A DNA stretch of 64,000 nucleotides from Rallus limicola. Taxonomy: Eukaryota; Chordata; Aves; Gruiformes; Rallidae. The stretch spans positions 4,560,001 through 4,624,000 of the forward strand of contig JAKCOZ010000005.1 of NCBI GenBank assembly GCA_022605955.1. Direction: 5' to 3'. A model generated the notes under the pieces. The model did not search any database and had not been told where the DNA came from. It was given only the letters and a program-made list of their open reading frames with translations. Within the stretch, counting starts at the first letter, position 1, and each line of letters opens with the position of its first letter. Of this stretch, positions 48,701 to 59,595 are shown piece after piece. The translations under genes and the position numbers were made by a program.

Positions 48701-51700
48701 CCCCTTCTTTCATCAACAGAGGAGCTCATGCAGTCACTGTAAATTTTGGTGGTGACATGTCTGACATGGAGACAACAGGCAAACTGGTCTCTCCTCCGCA
48801 GTAGCAGTGAAGGATGCAGCCAGAGGTCACAAGGCCAAGAACTAGAAGCATGGGTATGGGAAGCTTGGCACATGCAGCTTTTTAAGACCATTATGCCTTA
48901 ATACAGATCAACCTGCAGTTGCAGGCTTTGTGGGCCCTTCTTTATGGAATTATTCCAGGGGCTCCAAGTGTGACAGAGTCATCCAAATCAACCAACCAAC
49001 CTGGGGACTCACAAGTGTGCAGACTTGCAAGTACCTATTATGCCTAATGCATCTTCATGACAGCAGCACATGGCTCCTATGCAACAGTCAGTCAGCTGCT
49101 TTACCTGGCTAACTCATAGCATGTTTAAGGATAGAGAAACACGAGTCAAAGGGAGAACTATCTTTACATAATTAACCCTGTTACCTTCCAGAGGGCTTTG
49201 GTCAGAGGGGATTTTACCCATTTGAAATCCTGGATCTACAAACTGAACCTGCTACCAGTCATCCGTGTCTTCCCAAGACAGACCACACACTGCTGAGCAA
49301 GGCTGCCCCTATAGGGGTAGCGCACTGTGTGCCTGGTGTCAGATGCCTTCTTGGCTGCCCTTATTGCCCTGGTCCTGAAAACTTTGCATGTCTTCAGACA
49401 TGTTTGCAACAGCCTGTTTATATTCATCACCATGAACGTCTCTGTGCCTGCCAATGTTTTTAAACTGGTGCTGGCTGGGTTGCAAAAATCGAGATCGATG
49501 TGAGATAAGAAGAATCATGGGAATTCAAATTTTACTCCAAGCCTCAAAATTCCATCATCTTGTAGTTGGATGCCACAACACACAGTATGTAAAGTCCTAG
49601 GATCTTACACAGCACTGGCAACGCATCTTGGGAAACCTGGCTAACGAGCACAACTCTTGTTTGGAAACACTGCAACACTGGACAGTTATAGATACATAGC
49701 TAAAACTACTTTGGCTGTAGAATTACAGTATTTAATGCACAATGTTTATGGATATGCAATTCAACTGTATAAAACCAGTGTATCCATCTTGTTACTAGCC
49801 TCATGCAAACCCCTAAGCAAGCTGTTTGCTGCATGTTTGTGCTCTAGCAGCAATGAAGTGGGGCATGTAGCACTGCAAGGCAGGACAGCCACAGAAAATT
49901 GCCATCATTATGCTGGCCCTCAGCAATGCTTTCACAAAAGGAGGAAAAACCCTAGCTTCTTCAGTCTGATAGATTCCTTCCCAGAACATTGTGGTTCGGT
50001 TCTCTTATCAATCTGAAAACTCTACTAAAGAGTTTTGAGCTGCTCAGATTGTGAAATACCTAAGAAGCCACAGCAGACAGGCACTATGCAGATAAACAAT
50101 CTCAGTACAACAGCAGCTGCAGAAAGGCAGTAAACATGCATTTTGGCCTTCTGCAGCTAAACATTGTAAGACAAAAACAAGAAAGTATCCATGATGAGGG
50201 CAATTTATAGCCTTAAATAAACCTGAAGATTGATGAAGGACACGAGACCAAGAGAAACTATTCCTTCCATTTCACCAGTTTTGTAATCACTTTGGAACAA
50301 GAGAGGAGAAGAATTTAAGAGATTAGGGGAAAGTCATTCTTCATTCCCTGTGGGTCTGATCCAGAGCTCATTGAAGTCAATGAAATGAATCCCACTGCAG
50401 CTCTGCTGGGTTTTTTTCGATCAGGCCACAAGAGATGATTACTAAAGCGTCTGTGCAAGAAGAATCAAGTTTGTTTCAGAAAAATACATTTAATCAGCAT
50501 TTTCCCTTAAGGTAATCACAGACCCCACGAGGCAGTAAAAGCTCAGCGCATCAAGCCTCAGCACTCAAGGGTGAATTGCTGTGAATAGCATCAATTTAAG
50601 AAAACAACATTTGTTTTCAACATTTTTCCACCCATTTACTGTTAGCATACCCAGGATGACTAGAGGCGATAACAGAAGAGAGTCTTGTTCTGCTCCTTCC
50701 CTCCACCCCAGTGAACTTGCACTTTTGATAACACTTTGTGCACAGTCAAGCTCATAGTTTCCTCTGATTTTTGTGTAGCTCTTACAAGTGAGAACCTTTA
50801 AATATGAAAAACTGATAGCATGTGACAAAAAAAAAATGGGAGAATCCACATGCAGATTTGACTTAAACTGCTCTTGATTCATCATGTACAGTTGTTTGGC
50901 TTGCAAGTCAAGGATGACTCTTTAAGTTGGAGTTTCCCCTGAAATTATGCCTTTACAAGCAAGTTTTTTCAGGCATCTGTCCAGAATGGGAAAATTAATG
51001 ATTCTTGGAATCATTATTATCTTTTGGGTCACAGGTTTGTTTGGTTCGTTTTTTTTGCTGGGTTTTTTGGTTTGGTTTTTTTATTTTTTTTCCCTGAAAT
51101 GAACTTTCTGAAACAAAGGCCCAGTCAAGAACAGTACTGGTTTCTCAGCTTCCATTGTGGTAAAATGGAATGTTCTTTAAGAAAACAAACCCATGAACAC
51201 ATAAGCAAAAGAATCCCCCACAGCCATACCATATGCAGCAAAGCAATGTTCAGTGGTTCCATCCAGGTGACTTAACTGGGTCAGTAGTTGTCTGTTCTCT
51301 AAAGCTCCTCTACAAACATTTGTCTTCAACCTTTCCAAGACTGAGCTTCCTTTCTGATGTTTGTTTCAGCAGTGTACTCTGCTAATCTGCCAGAAAATGT
51401 AGCAGAAAGCCAGAATACAGGAAGTGAAAAAGCTGCTAATTACGTTCGTGTTGGGAAAGAGGGAAACCTGTGGGGCTGACACACTTCCAGAGCAGTGCCC
51501 ACAGGAGGACATCATCACACCAGTGCTGTGCCCAGCTGTGAGAAGAATCACAACTCTGCAACACCAGTGATACAGGGTTGAAGTAGTTGTTACACATGAA
51601 TGATAGGTCTTTTGAGCTTGCAAGCCCATTTCAGTCGTTGTTTGAGATTCCTGGAAGATTTTTCACCAGTTAAACCAAATAGTCAAAATAATGGTACATT

Positions 51701-54700
51701 TCTGTATTCCATGTGTCAGTCTTTTGTCAGTGTGTTTGCACACATTTAGTTTTCCAGGACACACTGATTCTGGACAGACAGCAGACATTGGAGAAGGCTG
51801 AACTGAAGTGCAAACTCATCAACGTATTAAAGCAGCAGAAGCTGCTGATGGGCCAAATTCCTACTGAAGCAAAAACATGAGAGAGAAATGAAAAGACAAA
51901 GATGCTAAAAAACTGCAGTGACACAGTCAATCAGTCTTAAATATTTTGTGTTATTTTAATTTAATTTCCTTAATTATTTTTGCAAGAACACCCTACCTTC
52001 TTCCTCAGGAGGAAGAAGGAAGGAAGGAAAAGCAAGCCTCCTGGTTTCAAAGTAGAGGCTCTGTGAAAGGATTAATCGCTAGAGGTGTCCCTCTACAAGA
52101 TAACGTACAAAGCTCATAAACTGTCCTCTTGGGAAGATGCAGCACTATCAAAGCTGGTGATCAATGATACTTCTGCTATTGCTTTTTACTTGTAATATTC
52201 CTGACAGAGTAGCTCCATTATTGGGCTTCTACAGTGTTCTGATCTGGTCTGGCTTGCTCTGATACTTTTAATTTGGAAAGCAGTTTCTAAATCAGAAACA
52301 CGGTGAAGAAAGAGTGACATGCCATCAGTCTCCATGGCCTATTTGAACTTTGTACTAGACTGAACAACACTGGCTTATCAATAGTATTCCAAGAAAGCAT
52401 GGAGGCTGCTTTATTTTTACATTTGCTTGGGAATATACTTCTCAGCTGCTACACAGGAAACAGTCAGCTCATCCATTAAAATTGCTTTCTCGAGACCAGA
52501 TTTGAGGTATTTTATGAAGTCAAACATTAATTATGCAAGATCAGGAAAGTATCTGGGTTTGAGATCCCACAGATGGGCATATAAAGGACAAACAAAGTAA
52601 GTGCTGCAAAAGACAAACATAAACAAGCCTGCAAACACAATTGTTCACTCTGCCTTGAATTACAAAACAGCATTTTTCACATGGCTAGAGTCTTAGGTCA
52701 TAACAAGTGTCAGTAGAGAAGAATTCAGCTAGGCGAGGATGCAATATGCTAGCAACACGTCTGGTAGGACCTGGCTTTGGAAGTAACTTTTCTCAGAGAA
52801 AAGGCTTTAATAATAAGCAAGTGTATCAGATTTCTGCAAACACACTGTTAAGGTCGGCAGAGCAGCTGGCAGCAAGGCGAGTTCTGTGACCCGCTCCTGA
52901 ACCCTTCAAACTCATTTCCTGTCAAACATCAGACCCAAGAGGACAAGCAAAAAGCTGTTAAGCTCTTTTCTAGAAGAGTCTGAGATTAGAATTCCAGTAA
53001 TGGCTCAAATTCCTTTCCAGTTGTCCTGAACTGGCCACATCCAGCACCGAGGATTGCTATGCCGTATGTCCTCCTCTGGGGGAAGGAGGAGAGAGCGGGG
53101 GTGGAAGGAGGAGTGAGGCCATGGAAAATGGGATCCAGCTTTTCAGACAGCAAACAGGAGAGTCAGATGTCCTATTCATTTAAATAAGTTAGAGCTACTT
53201 CCGGTAGATCAAAACAGCTGGTGAGAATCGCTTTGCTTGTCCTGGAGAGCAAAGGTAACCCTGGACATAACTTGTCTCTGTGGTCCTCTTCTGGAACTGC
53301 ACATCAGGAGGCCCTGCGGAGGCAGGCCCTGCCACAAGCCAACAGGCAGGAGCTGGCACTCACAGCCACAGCCCGCTACCCTTTCCCAGCACGCAGCAAG
53401 GGACATGGAAATGGGAAGCGTCACTCTGCGCCTTGGAGGAGCTGCTTGTTTCCACACCAGCAGCCACAAAAGCACTGACAGTGGGCAGATCAGAAAAGAT
53501 GTTAAGAGCTGGGCGTTTTTTCCAAAGGGAAGCACCCAGGAGCCGATGAGTTTATTCCAGTGTATGAAACATACAACTGCACAAATGTTGTGGAACCGAC
53601 TTGTAAGACCTCCAGTAATACCATTTACCTCAGTTTCTAGTTTCTGCCCCAAACTGGATCCAATTGTTTAGAAAACTTAAATAAAAGAAAAGCTTAGCAA
53701 GGAATATCTATCCATTTGCTTCTGCACAGCAGCTTCCTGGTGTTCTCACATCAACTCTGTAAGAGAGTCCCAAGTTCACAAGGAGTTACAGCATCAGACC
53801 AAACTTCCCAAATTCCCCTTTGGTTTATTTAGCAAGAACATTCTGGAGCCAAATGCTTCCACTGTGTGCCGTACCTAAGGACAGAAAGGTATAGTATACC
53901 ACTAGGAGAGACTCCCTTTTGTTCCATTTTTTACAAAAAACCAAGTATTTATCTTCCTCTTTTTTTTTTTCTTAAAAAAAACGTTTACTCTCCCATCATC
54001 AACCTCCCTGTCAACACCACCATCTCTATAACAAGGAGAACAAAACTAGGATGAAACTTTGTGTTTCAACCTTTCATTGTTAAGAGGCAGTAGGGATCTG
54101 AAAACAAATTTGATAAACTTGAGTTTATTGTATCTCAGTAGCTATCTTCCATTTCATCTTTCTTTCTGTTATAAGTAAAACAATATAACTAAATATATAT
54201 CAGACTATTTGTATTAAGATGTAAATCCAATAATAAGGAAAAAATGTTAAGGAAAACAAGAGAAGTAAACTTGCAGCAAATTAATCAAAACATTTGCTTT
54301 CAATGTGGATGAAAATGAGAATAAGTCATTATGGGCAGATGCTTGTGATTTTGTTTTTGTTTCTCTATTATTCTGTCTATTATTGGCCAGAGGCTTATAT
54401 TCATCTCTGGAAATGAGCCAACTTCCAAGAAAAAGCACTTCTACAGCAGGTGTATAAACTGAACAAATTCTACCGTCAACAAAAAGTTAATATTTGGCAG
54501 GATTTTTGGATTTTGGGTCTGTTTCCTATAGTCACTTCATTAATATAAATTTTAGCTGCCTTCCTTCCCTAACCCAGAAATAGCAAACAAACTCTTCCCT
54601 TTTCCCTCAAATCACACATCACTGATTTGTGTCCCAGAGACCTCACTGCTGCACACAAATCACAATGGCCACCACACGATCCTTCATGTCAAAAAAGCTG

Positions 54701-57003
54701 GAAAATGCTTCAGTGGGATTAGATGTATTTTCCAGATTTACTGCTGGAAATCCTGGGAAGCCTAGGGACGGACAGACAAGCTAATATTTTAGTTCAGCTT
54801 TGTGACTCTGAATTGGCCAGTACAGCTGCTGGCTGAGCAATGACTGACCTGCAGCCAGCACGTAAAAATACCGGGCTAAACAAAGAACAAATAAATAAGA
54901 AAAATGCCACCCTAGGAGTAAAAGGCTCGAGCTTCTCTGGACAAACCACAGCGTAACAAGATCAGCTCCCTCATCAAGGGCACAGCCAGACTGTACTTTC
55001 TGCTCACCGTGACTTGAGCCTGTTACTGCAGAAGGGCTGCTAGGCATGTGCCAGAATGCCCTTGAGTATTCAAGGATATATATATAAAACCAGGGCTGCT
55101 TCCCCCCCCACCCCCAGCCCCCCTCCTCAATAAGCTTCCTTTCCTGAAAGCAAATGGTCTGTTTCACAAATCAAGGTGGGATTCATACACATTAATGCAG
55201 TCTGATGAACAACTGCAGACATTAACACAGAGCTTCAGGAGGCTACAACTGGATACCTCTCCCTCTCCACAGTATTTATTTTAGGGCTTGCAACTGAGTC
55301 TGCTTTTCCAAACATTTGGGTCTGAATTAGAACCTCACAGGTCCTTCCCCAGATGTGTTCAGGAATATTCCTGAACTTTGAAAGGGCTTGGATACAACTG
55401 AGGAATACTTCTAACATTCATACAAAATGAAATAAATCTCTCTTAAACAGATAAAATACTTCTAAGCAGAAAAGACCTCTCAGGCCAGTTTGAAGAAGGG
55501 TTATCAGGACAGAGATTTATAACTAAATCCTTTAGAATACACTGAGAACTATGCTTTCAAGATACTAACCATAAAGCATAGAGAAGCCTACCATTGAAAA
55601 CAAGTTTTTCTTTCACCTATATAAATAATTTTGTGGCAACCAAATCAAAAATTAATCTTGACAGTCCCAGATCTTACTGACCTCAGTCCAGCACAGCAGT
55701 AAATACATGCCTATCATCATTAAGCTCCATTTGATATTACAAGTTGAGAACATAGTTACTGTTGTTTCAAACAAGAACATTTGCATTTCCATCTAAACAA
55801 TTAGGGCCTCATGGGGAGCTAATAACAATTCCAGATTCATTATCAAAGTATAAAACAGAGCAGAAGAACACACACTTCCCTGTGCTGATATGGTCAAGGC
55901 ATTTGTGTTCAATAAACTGAAGGATGCTATCTGAGGTTTGCCCTTGATGGAAGATAGCAGAATAAAACTAAAAGTAAACTCAGTACTACAGCTGCATTTC
56001 AGATTGTAGTACTGAATGTTCTTGAAAATCATCATGCTCTATCATGGAAACATTTTTAGAAGGTATCACATATGCTGTGTAAAGTTGGTACCTACCTACA
56101 AGACCAGTCCTTTTCAGACTTAATAGAACCTATACAAGTGAGCCCCAAATGAATGGCGTAGCTGAGGACAGCAGCACAAATGGTTCTGGAGCTCAGGATG
56201 GAACTGTGCACTGCTCAAAAGCAACCAAGACAGTACCTGAACATTTCACACAGCTCTCCCTCTGATCTTAGGTAGTCCTATACCAAAGCAAATAGTTTGA
56301 CATGCTTTTTTTCTACTTAGTAGTCTTGAAAGAATAGTAACACTTGCATGTTAGTAGCACAAGCATGTTAAAGTTGAGTTTAACAGCAATCATTGGAGTA
56401 TTGTGCAGGAACAGCTTTGTAACTTCCTGGATGATTCTGGAAACATCTCCTGGAATAAAGATAGAAAGACAGTACAACTTAAGGTTTGGCTTCTTCTCCT
56501 CTACCACCATGGGAAAGAATCATACAAAGCTAAATAAAAATAGGAACATATGCAAGGTGACTGGATTTTAAGGTTTGCCTCACTGTCAGAAGTATTAGAA
56601 AGTAAATGCAATGTGGCTGTGCTATTGTCCTTTTTGACTTCAGGCAGAGAAGGTGCCAGCTGCCTGTAGAACTGAGAGAGGGATCTGGGCTGCAGGTAGA
56701 GGCCATGAACTAACATGGTCTCTGTCATGAACATTAAAAGAGCCAGTGGGGATAACCACTGAAGACAGAGGATGCTACAGCTAATCACATATCCCTGCAA
56801 GCAACATTGTTCATTAAATGAGGTTACCAAAAGAGACAAAAAGAGGACAAGGTTTGAACACTGTAAAAGCCAACAACTATTTCCACATTGAAGAGTTTAT
56901 AATAATAGTTCCTGAACAAATTGAAAACAAGAAACTGAATTAGGTTCAGATGGTCTGGTCCTAAATAAACCACACTGTGGAAGATTTCACAAGGCACTGC
57001 TGA
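45741..57003. other. intergenic, no gene recognised
   Basis: I searched both strands for exons of the expected next gene (SBF2, - strand in mammals) and found none. A TTTATT at 48384-48389 would be a poly(A) signal on the - strand, but no coding exon supports a gene there. G/T-rich low complexity lies at 51033-51093 and a C-rich run at 55104-55128. Confidence 0.55.
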
Positions 57004-57008
57004 AGCAT
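57004..57008 (+). other. 5' target-site duplication AGCAT
   Basis: AGCAT directly precedes the TG of the 5' LTR and is repeated right after the CA of the 3' LTR. A 5-bp duplication fits integration by an ERV-L or gamma-type integrase. Confidence 0.95.
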
Positions 57009-57219
57009 TGTCCTGGTTTCAGTCAGGATAGAGTTAATTTCATTTGTAGCAGCGGATGGAATGCTGTGTTTGGGAGTTAAAATGAAAACAGTGCTGATAA
57101 CACCCTGACGTTTTTAGTTGCAGTCAGACAGTCAAGGCCAGGACAGGTGACCCAGATGGGCCAAAGAGAGTATTCCATGCCAATTACGTCCTGCCCAGGA
57201 AAAAGGGGGGCTGATGGGA

Positions 57220-57300
57220 GGAAGAAGGGGCGGTTCCGGGACGCGAGCGGCCGGGACGCGAGGGTCTTGGGGGACGGTCGGGTTCCGGGACGGCTCTGGG
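57220..57300 (+). promoter_or_regulatory. LTR GC-rich block, candidate promoter
   Basis: GGGGCGG (GC-box-like) is followed by repeated TTCCGGGACG and CCGGGACGCGAG units. No TATA box lies close upstream, so a GC-rich or initiator-type promoter is the simplest guess. The same block recurs in the 3' LTR at 63499-63579. Confidence 0.4.
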
Positions 57301-57416
57301 TGGTACGGCCTGAGTTGTGTGGTTCGGTGAGAAACTGCATTGTGTATCAATATTTTCATATTCTTTTGCTCTATAGTCCTGTTAGCATTGTATATATTTT
57401 ATTTTTCTGTTATCTT

Positions 57417-57422
57417 AGTAAA
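57417..57422 (+). terminator. LTR poly(A)-signal candidate AGTAAA
   Basis: AGTAAA is a common variant of AATAAA. No AATAAA was seen in the LTR. The copy in the 3' LTR is at 63696-63701. Confidence 0.45.
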
Positions 57423-57603
57423 CTATCCTTATCCCAACCCACGGGCCTCTTAGTTTCTTGGTTTTGGAGTTATTTGCCCCTTCCTTTTCCCTTCCCTTGT
57501 TTCCCCCCTCCCCTTTTTCCCTTTTCTCCTGCTCTTTTACTTTAAGGAGCAGGCAGCTGCGTGGATCTCGGACCAAGCCGGGGTGAAACCACGACAGTCT
57601 TTT

Positions 57604-57621
57604 TGGCGCCCAACGTGGGGC
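57604..57621 (+). other. primer-binding site, tRNA-Lys(1,2)
   Basis: TGGCGCCCAACGTGGGGC lies 7 nt after the LTR. All 18 bases fit the complement of the tRNA-Lys(1,2) 3' end as I know it, the primer used by Mason-Pfizer-type retroviruses. tRNA-Lys3 would read TGGCGCCCGAACAGGGAC, so that isoacceptor is excluded. Confidence 0.88.
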
Positions 57622-57714
57622 CCGAAAGGTTGGGATAACGGTAGATCTGACCCTGACGCGATTGCAATTAAGACAAAGTTGTGATAAGTACTGTTGTTTA
57701 AGCAGTCTCCGATC

Positions 57715-59595
57715 ATGATGCTGTGTTATTTATTCCTATGTCTCTTGTTCTTGTATTTTATGATAACAGTCTATGATTCAGTAATATCGAGGATCGTGAA
57801 CTTTTTCTGGTACTTATATGAGATCTTGCTGCCCTGTCCATTCTTTGGACAGGGAGGGTTTAAAAACGGCAGCTGGTATGGTGGGAGTACTGCTTTCTTT
57901 TCCTTTGGGCTAAATACAACAACTCTGCTAGCAGTTTTTAAAAACTTCCAATATCCCTGGGATATTCAAACTAGCATTTTGTTGTTTTTAGCTTTGGTGC
58001 AGATGGTTCAGTTGTTGTCAAATATTAAGCAGAGGTTTATGAATACCACTCAAGAGTTTTCTGCGAGGCCAGATAAACATGAGTGGCAGGGCATGTGGCA
58101 GAGCATGGGCAGGTACCTAGGTACTTTCTCACTTCCAATGGCTTGGAGTTTCACTCCTGAGCAGTTACAGGACCCTGGTAAAGTTACTGCATATCTGAAA
58201 AGGAATTGCTGTAAGTTTACCAGAGAAGCACACCTTACTGCACTGTGCTGGGCCCTGGCCACTATTTACAAAACACTGCTTGATAACAGGCAGTACTGTC
58301 AGCACTGTCAGAGGGAAAGGAATGAAAACAAACCAGCAAAGACTGCAGCTGCTGCAACCCCTATGACTGGCACTGCAGCTACTGTAACTTCTGTGACTAG
58401 TACTGTGGCTACTGCAACTAGTCCAACCAATGCTGCAGCTGCTGCAACCCCTATGACTGGCACTGCAGCTACTGTAACTTCTGTGACTAGCACTGTGGCT
58501 ACTGCCACTAGTCCAACCAATGCTGCAGCTACTGCCACCCCTACAGCAGATACTGCTAATAAAACAAAAAACCAACCCCCGCCAGTGTCTGTTGCTCCCG
58601 TACAAAAGAGGAAACACACAAAGAAATCAGTTCGTGTAGTGAAGGATGATGATGATGAAGCAGGGCCATCTGGAGCATGTCAGGATGGAGCAGGGCCATC
58701 TCAGGCATCTCAGGCAGAGGCAGAACCAGAGATTGTCACACGATCCCTGACCCTGAGTGAGCTGCGTGAGGTTCGAAAAGATTTCAGCCGCCGCCCAGGT
58801 GAGCACATCATCACCTGGTTGCTCCGATGCTGGGATCTAGGGGCCAGTAGTCTGGAATTAGATGGCAGGGAGGCCAAGCAGTTGGGATCCCTAGCTAGAG
58901 AAGGAGGCATTGACAAGGAAATTGGGAAAAAGCCAGAAATCCTCAGCCTCTGGAGGCGACTACTGTCAAGTGTGGAGGAAAGGTATCCCATAAAGGAATA
59001 TATTACATGTCACTCACCCAAGTGTAACAGCATAGAGGCAGTTATCCAGTACCTGAGAGAATTAGCTGTACGGGAGATCATTTATTATGATCTGGACAAT
59101 ACACAGAATCCCTCTGATCCTGATGAAGTTATATGCACCCCAGATATGTGGCGTAAGGTTGTACGAAGTGCACCAGCAGGGCACACCAATTCACTAGCAT
59201 CAATAGACTGGGAGGATGCATATCCACCAACTGTAGAACAAGTGTCCTGGCGACTCCGGAAATATGAAGACAATGTTTCCCACTCTATGATCGCAGCGGT
59301 AGAGAAACTGGTCAAACGATTTGACCAACATTGGGGCAATGTTGCAGCTACTAGGAGAAAGCGTCCATCATCCCAGAAGGGAGGATACAGAAGGTACACA
59401 CCACGAGACACGGTGCGAGGGCAGCTGTGGTCTTACCTGCGTGACCATGGTGAGGACATGAGGAAGTGGCATATGCAGCCCACCTCAGCCCTCCAGGCAC
59501 GAGTAGATGAGCTTCGAGGTAAAAGAATCGCACAACGCAATGTTGTCAGGAAGAAGGCTGCACCAGTGAGCAGCCAATACGATCAGCAACAATAG
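57715..59595 (+). CDS. gag: ERV-L-like Gag polyprotein, open, 626 residues from first ATG
   Basis: Structural polyprotein of the provirus. The frame is open from at least 57694, where the first codon is TTG. The first ATG pair is at 57715 and 57718, so I take 57715. From that start: residues 1-20, 23-44, 60-74 and 85-102 are hydrophobic and could be membrane segments or a signal sequence. Residues about 213-280 are a Thr/Ala-rich tandem repeat with a period of 30 residues. Then come Pro/Lys-rich and DDDDE segments. About 345-530 is a capsid-like helical region with RRPGEHIITWLLRCWD and GREAKQLGSL, of the type shared by ERV-L Gag and the Fv1 restriction factor. The C-terminus is basic (TRRKRPSSQKGGYRRY). 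No CX2CX4HX4C zinc knuckle is present. It ends in TAG at 59593-59595, in frame with pol. Confidence 0.9.
   Translation: MMLCYLFLCLLFLYFMITVYDSVISRIVNFFWYLYEILLPCPFFGQGGFKNGSWYGGSTAFFSFGLNTTTLLAVFKNFQYPWDIQTSILLFLALVQMVQLLSNIKQRFMNTTQEFSARPDKHEWQGMWQSMGRYLGTFSLPMAWSFTPEQLQDPGKVTAYLKRNCCKFTREAHLTALCWALATIYKTLLDNRQYCQHCQRERNENKPAKTAAAATPMTGTAATVTSVTSTVATATSPTNAAAAATPMTGTAATVTSVTSTVATATSPTNAAATATPTADTANKTKNQPPPVSVAPVQKRKHTKKSVRVVKDDDDEAGPSGACQDGAGPSQASQAEAEPEIVTRSLTLSELREVRKDFSRRPGEHIITWLLRCWDLGASSLELDGREAKQLGSLAREGGIDKEIGKKPEILSLWRRLLSSVEERYPIKEYITCHSPKCNSIEAVIQYLRELAVREIIYYDLDNTQNPSDPDEVICTPDMWRKVVRSAPAGHTNSLASIDWEDAYPPTVEQVSWRLRKYEDNVSHSMIAAVEKLVKRFDQHWGNVAATRRKRPSSQKGGYRRYTPRDTVRGQLWSYLRDHGEDMRKWHMQPTSALQARVDELRGKRIAQRNVVRKKAAPVSSQYDQQQ
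58343..58550 (+). repeat. 90-bp tandem repeat in gag
   Basis: Units starting at 58351 and 58441 are nearly identical over 90 bp, and a third partial copy starts at 58531. Each encodes ATPMTGTAATVTSVTSTVAT followed by ATSPTNAA. Differences are single third-position changes such as AGT/AGC and GCA/GCC. Confidence 0.93.

Larger units (their letters stand above)
57009..57596 (+). repeat. 5' LTR, 588 bp
   Basis: It begins TGTCCTGG and ends CGACA. It contains a CpG-dense GC-rich block (about 57220-57300) with repeated GGGACG words, TATATATTTTATTTT at 57390-57405, an AGTAAA poly(A)-like hexamer at 57417-57422, and a long pyrimidine tract at 57476-57543. U3/R/U5 borders are not determinable from DNA alone. 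A 132-codon frame (57147-57545) and antisense frames inside it are by-products. Confidence 0.97.

Noticed and set aside
48060..49460. Possible minus-strand 3' UTR starting at TTTATT 48384
   Set aside because: A single hexamer is weak evidence, and no coding exon lies at higher coordinates.
53209..53671. 147-codon minus and 144-codon plus frames
   Set aside because: Mutually overlapping, no family similarity, no splice or promoter context.
16146..57003. Exons of SBF2 expected on the minus strand
   Set aside because: I looked for its C-terminal PH-domain and tail segments with CT...AC borders and recognised none.
57077..57545. 87-, 75- and 132-codon frames in the 5' LTR (and copies at 63356-63824)
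   Set aside because: Present identically in both LTRs because the LTRs are identical; GC-rich and low-complexity, not known LTR genes.
58165..58619. Antisense frames of 150 and 103 codons in gag
   Set aside because: Shadows of the 90-bp tandem repeat, which lacks stops on the opposite strand.
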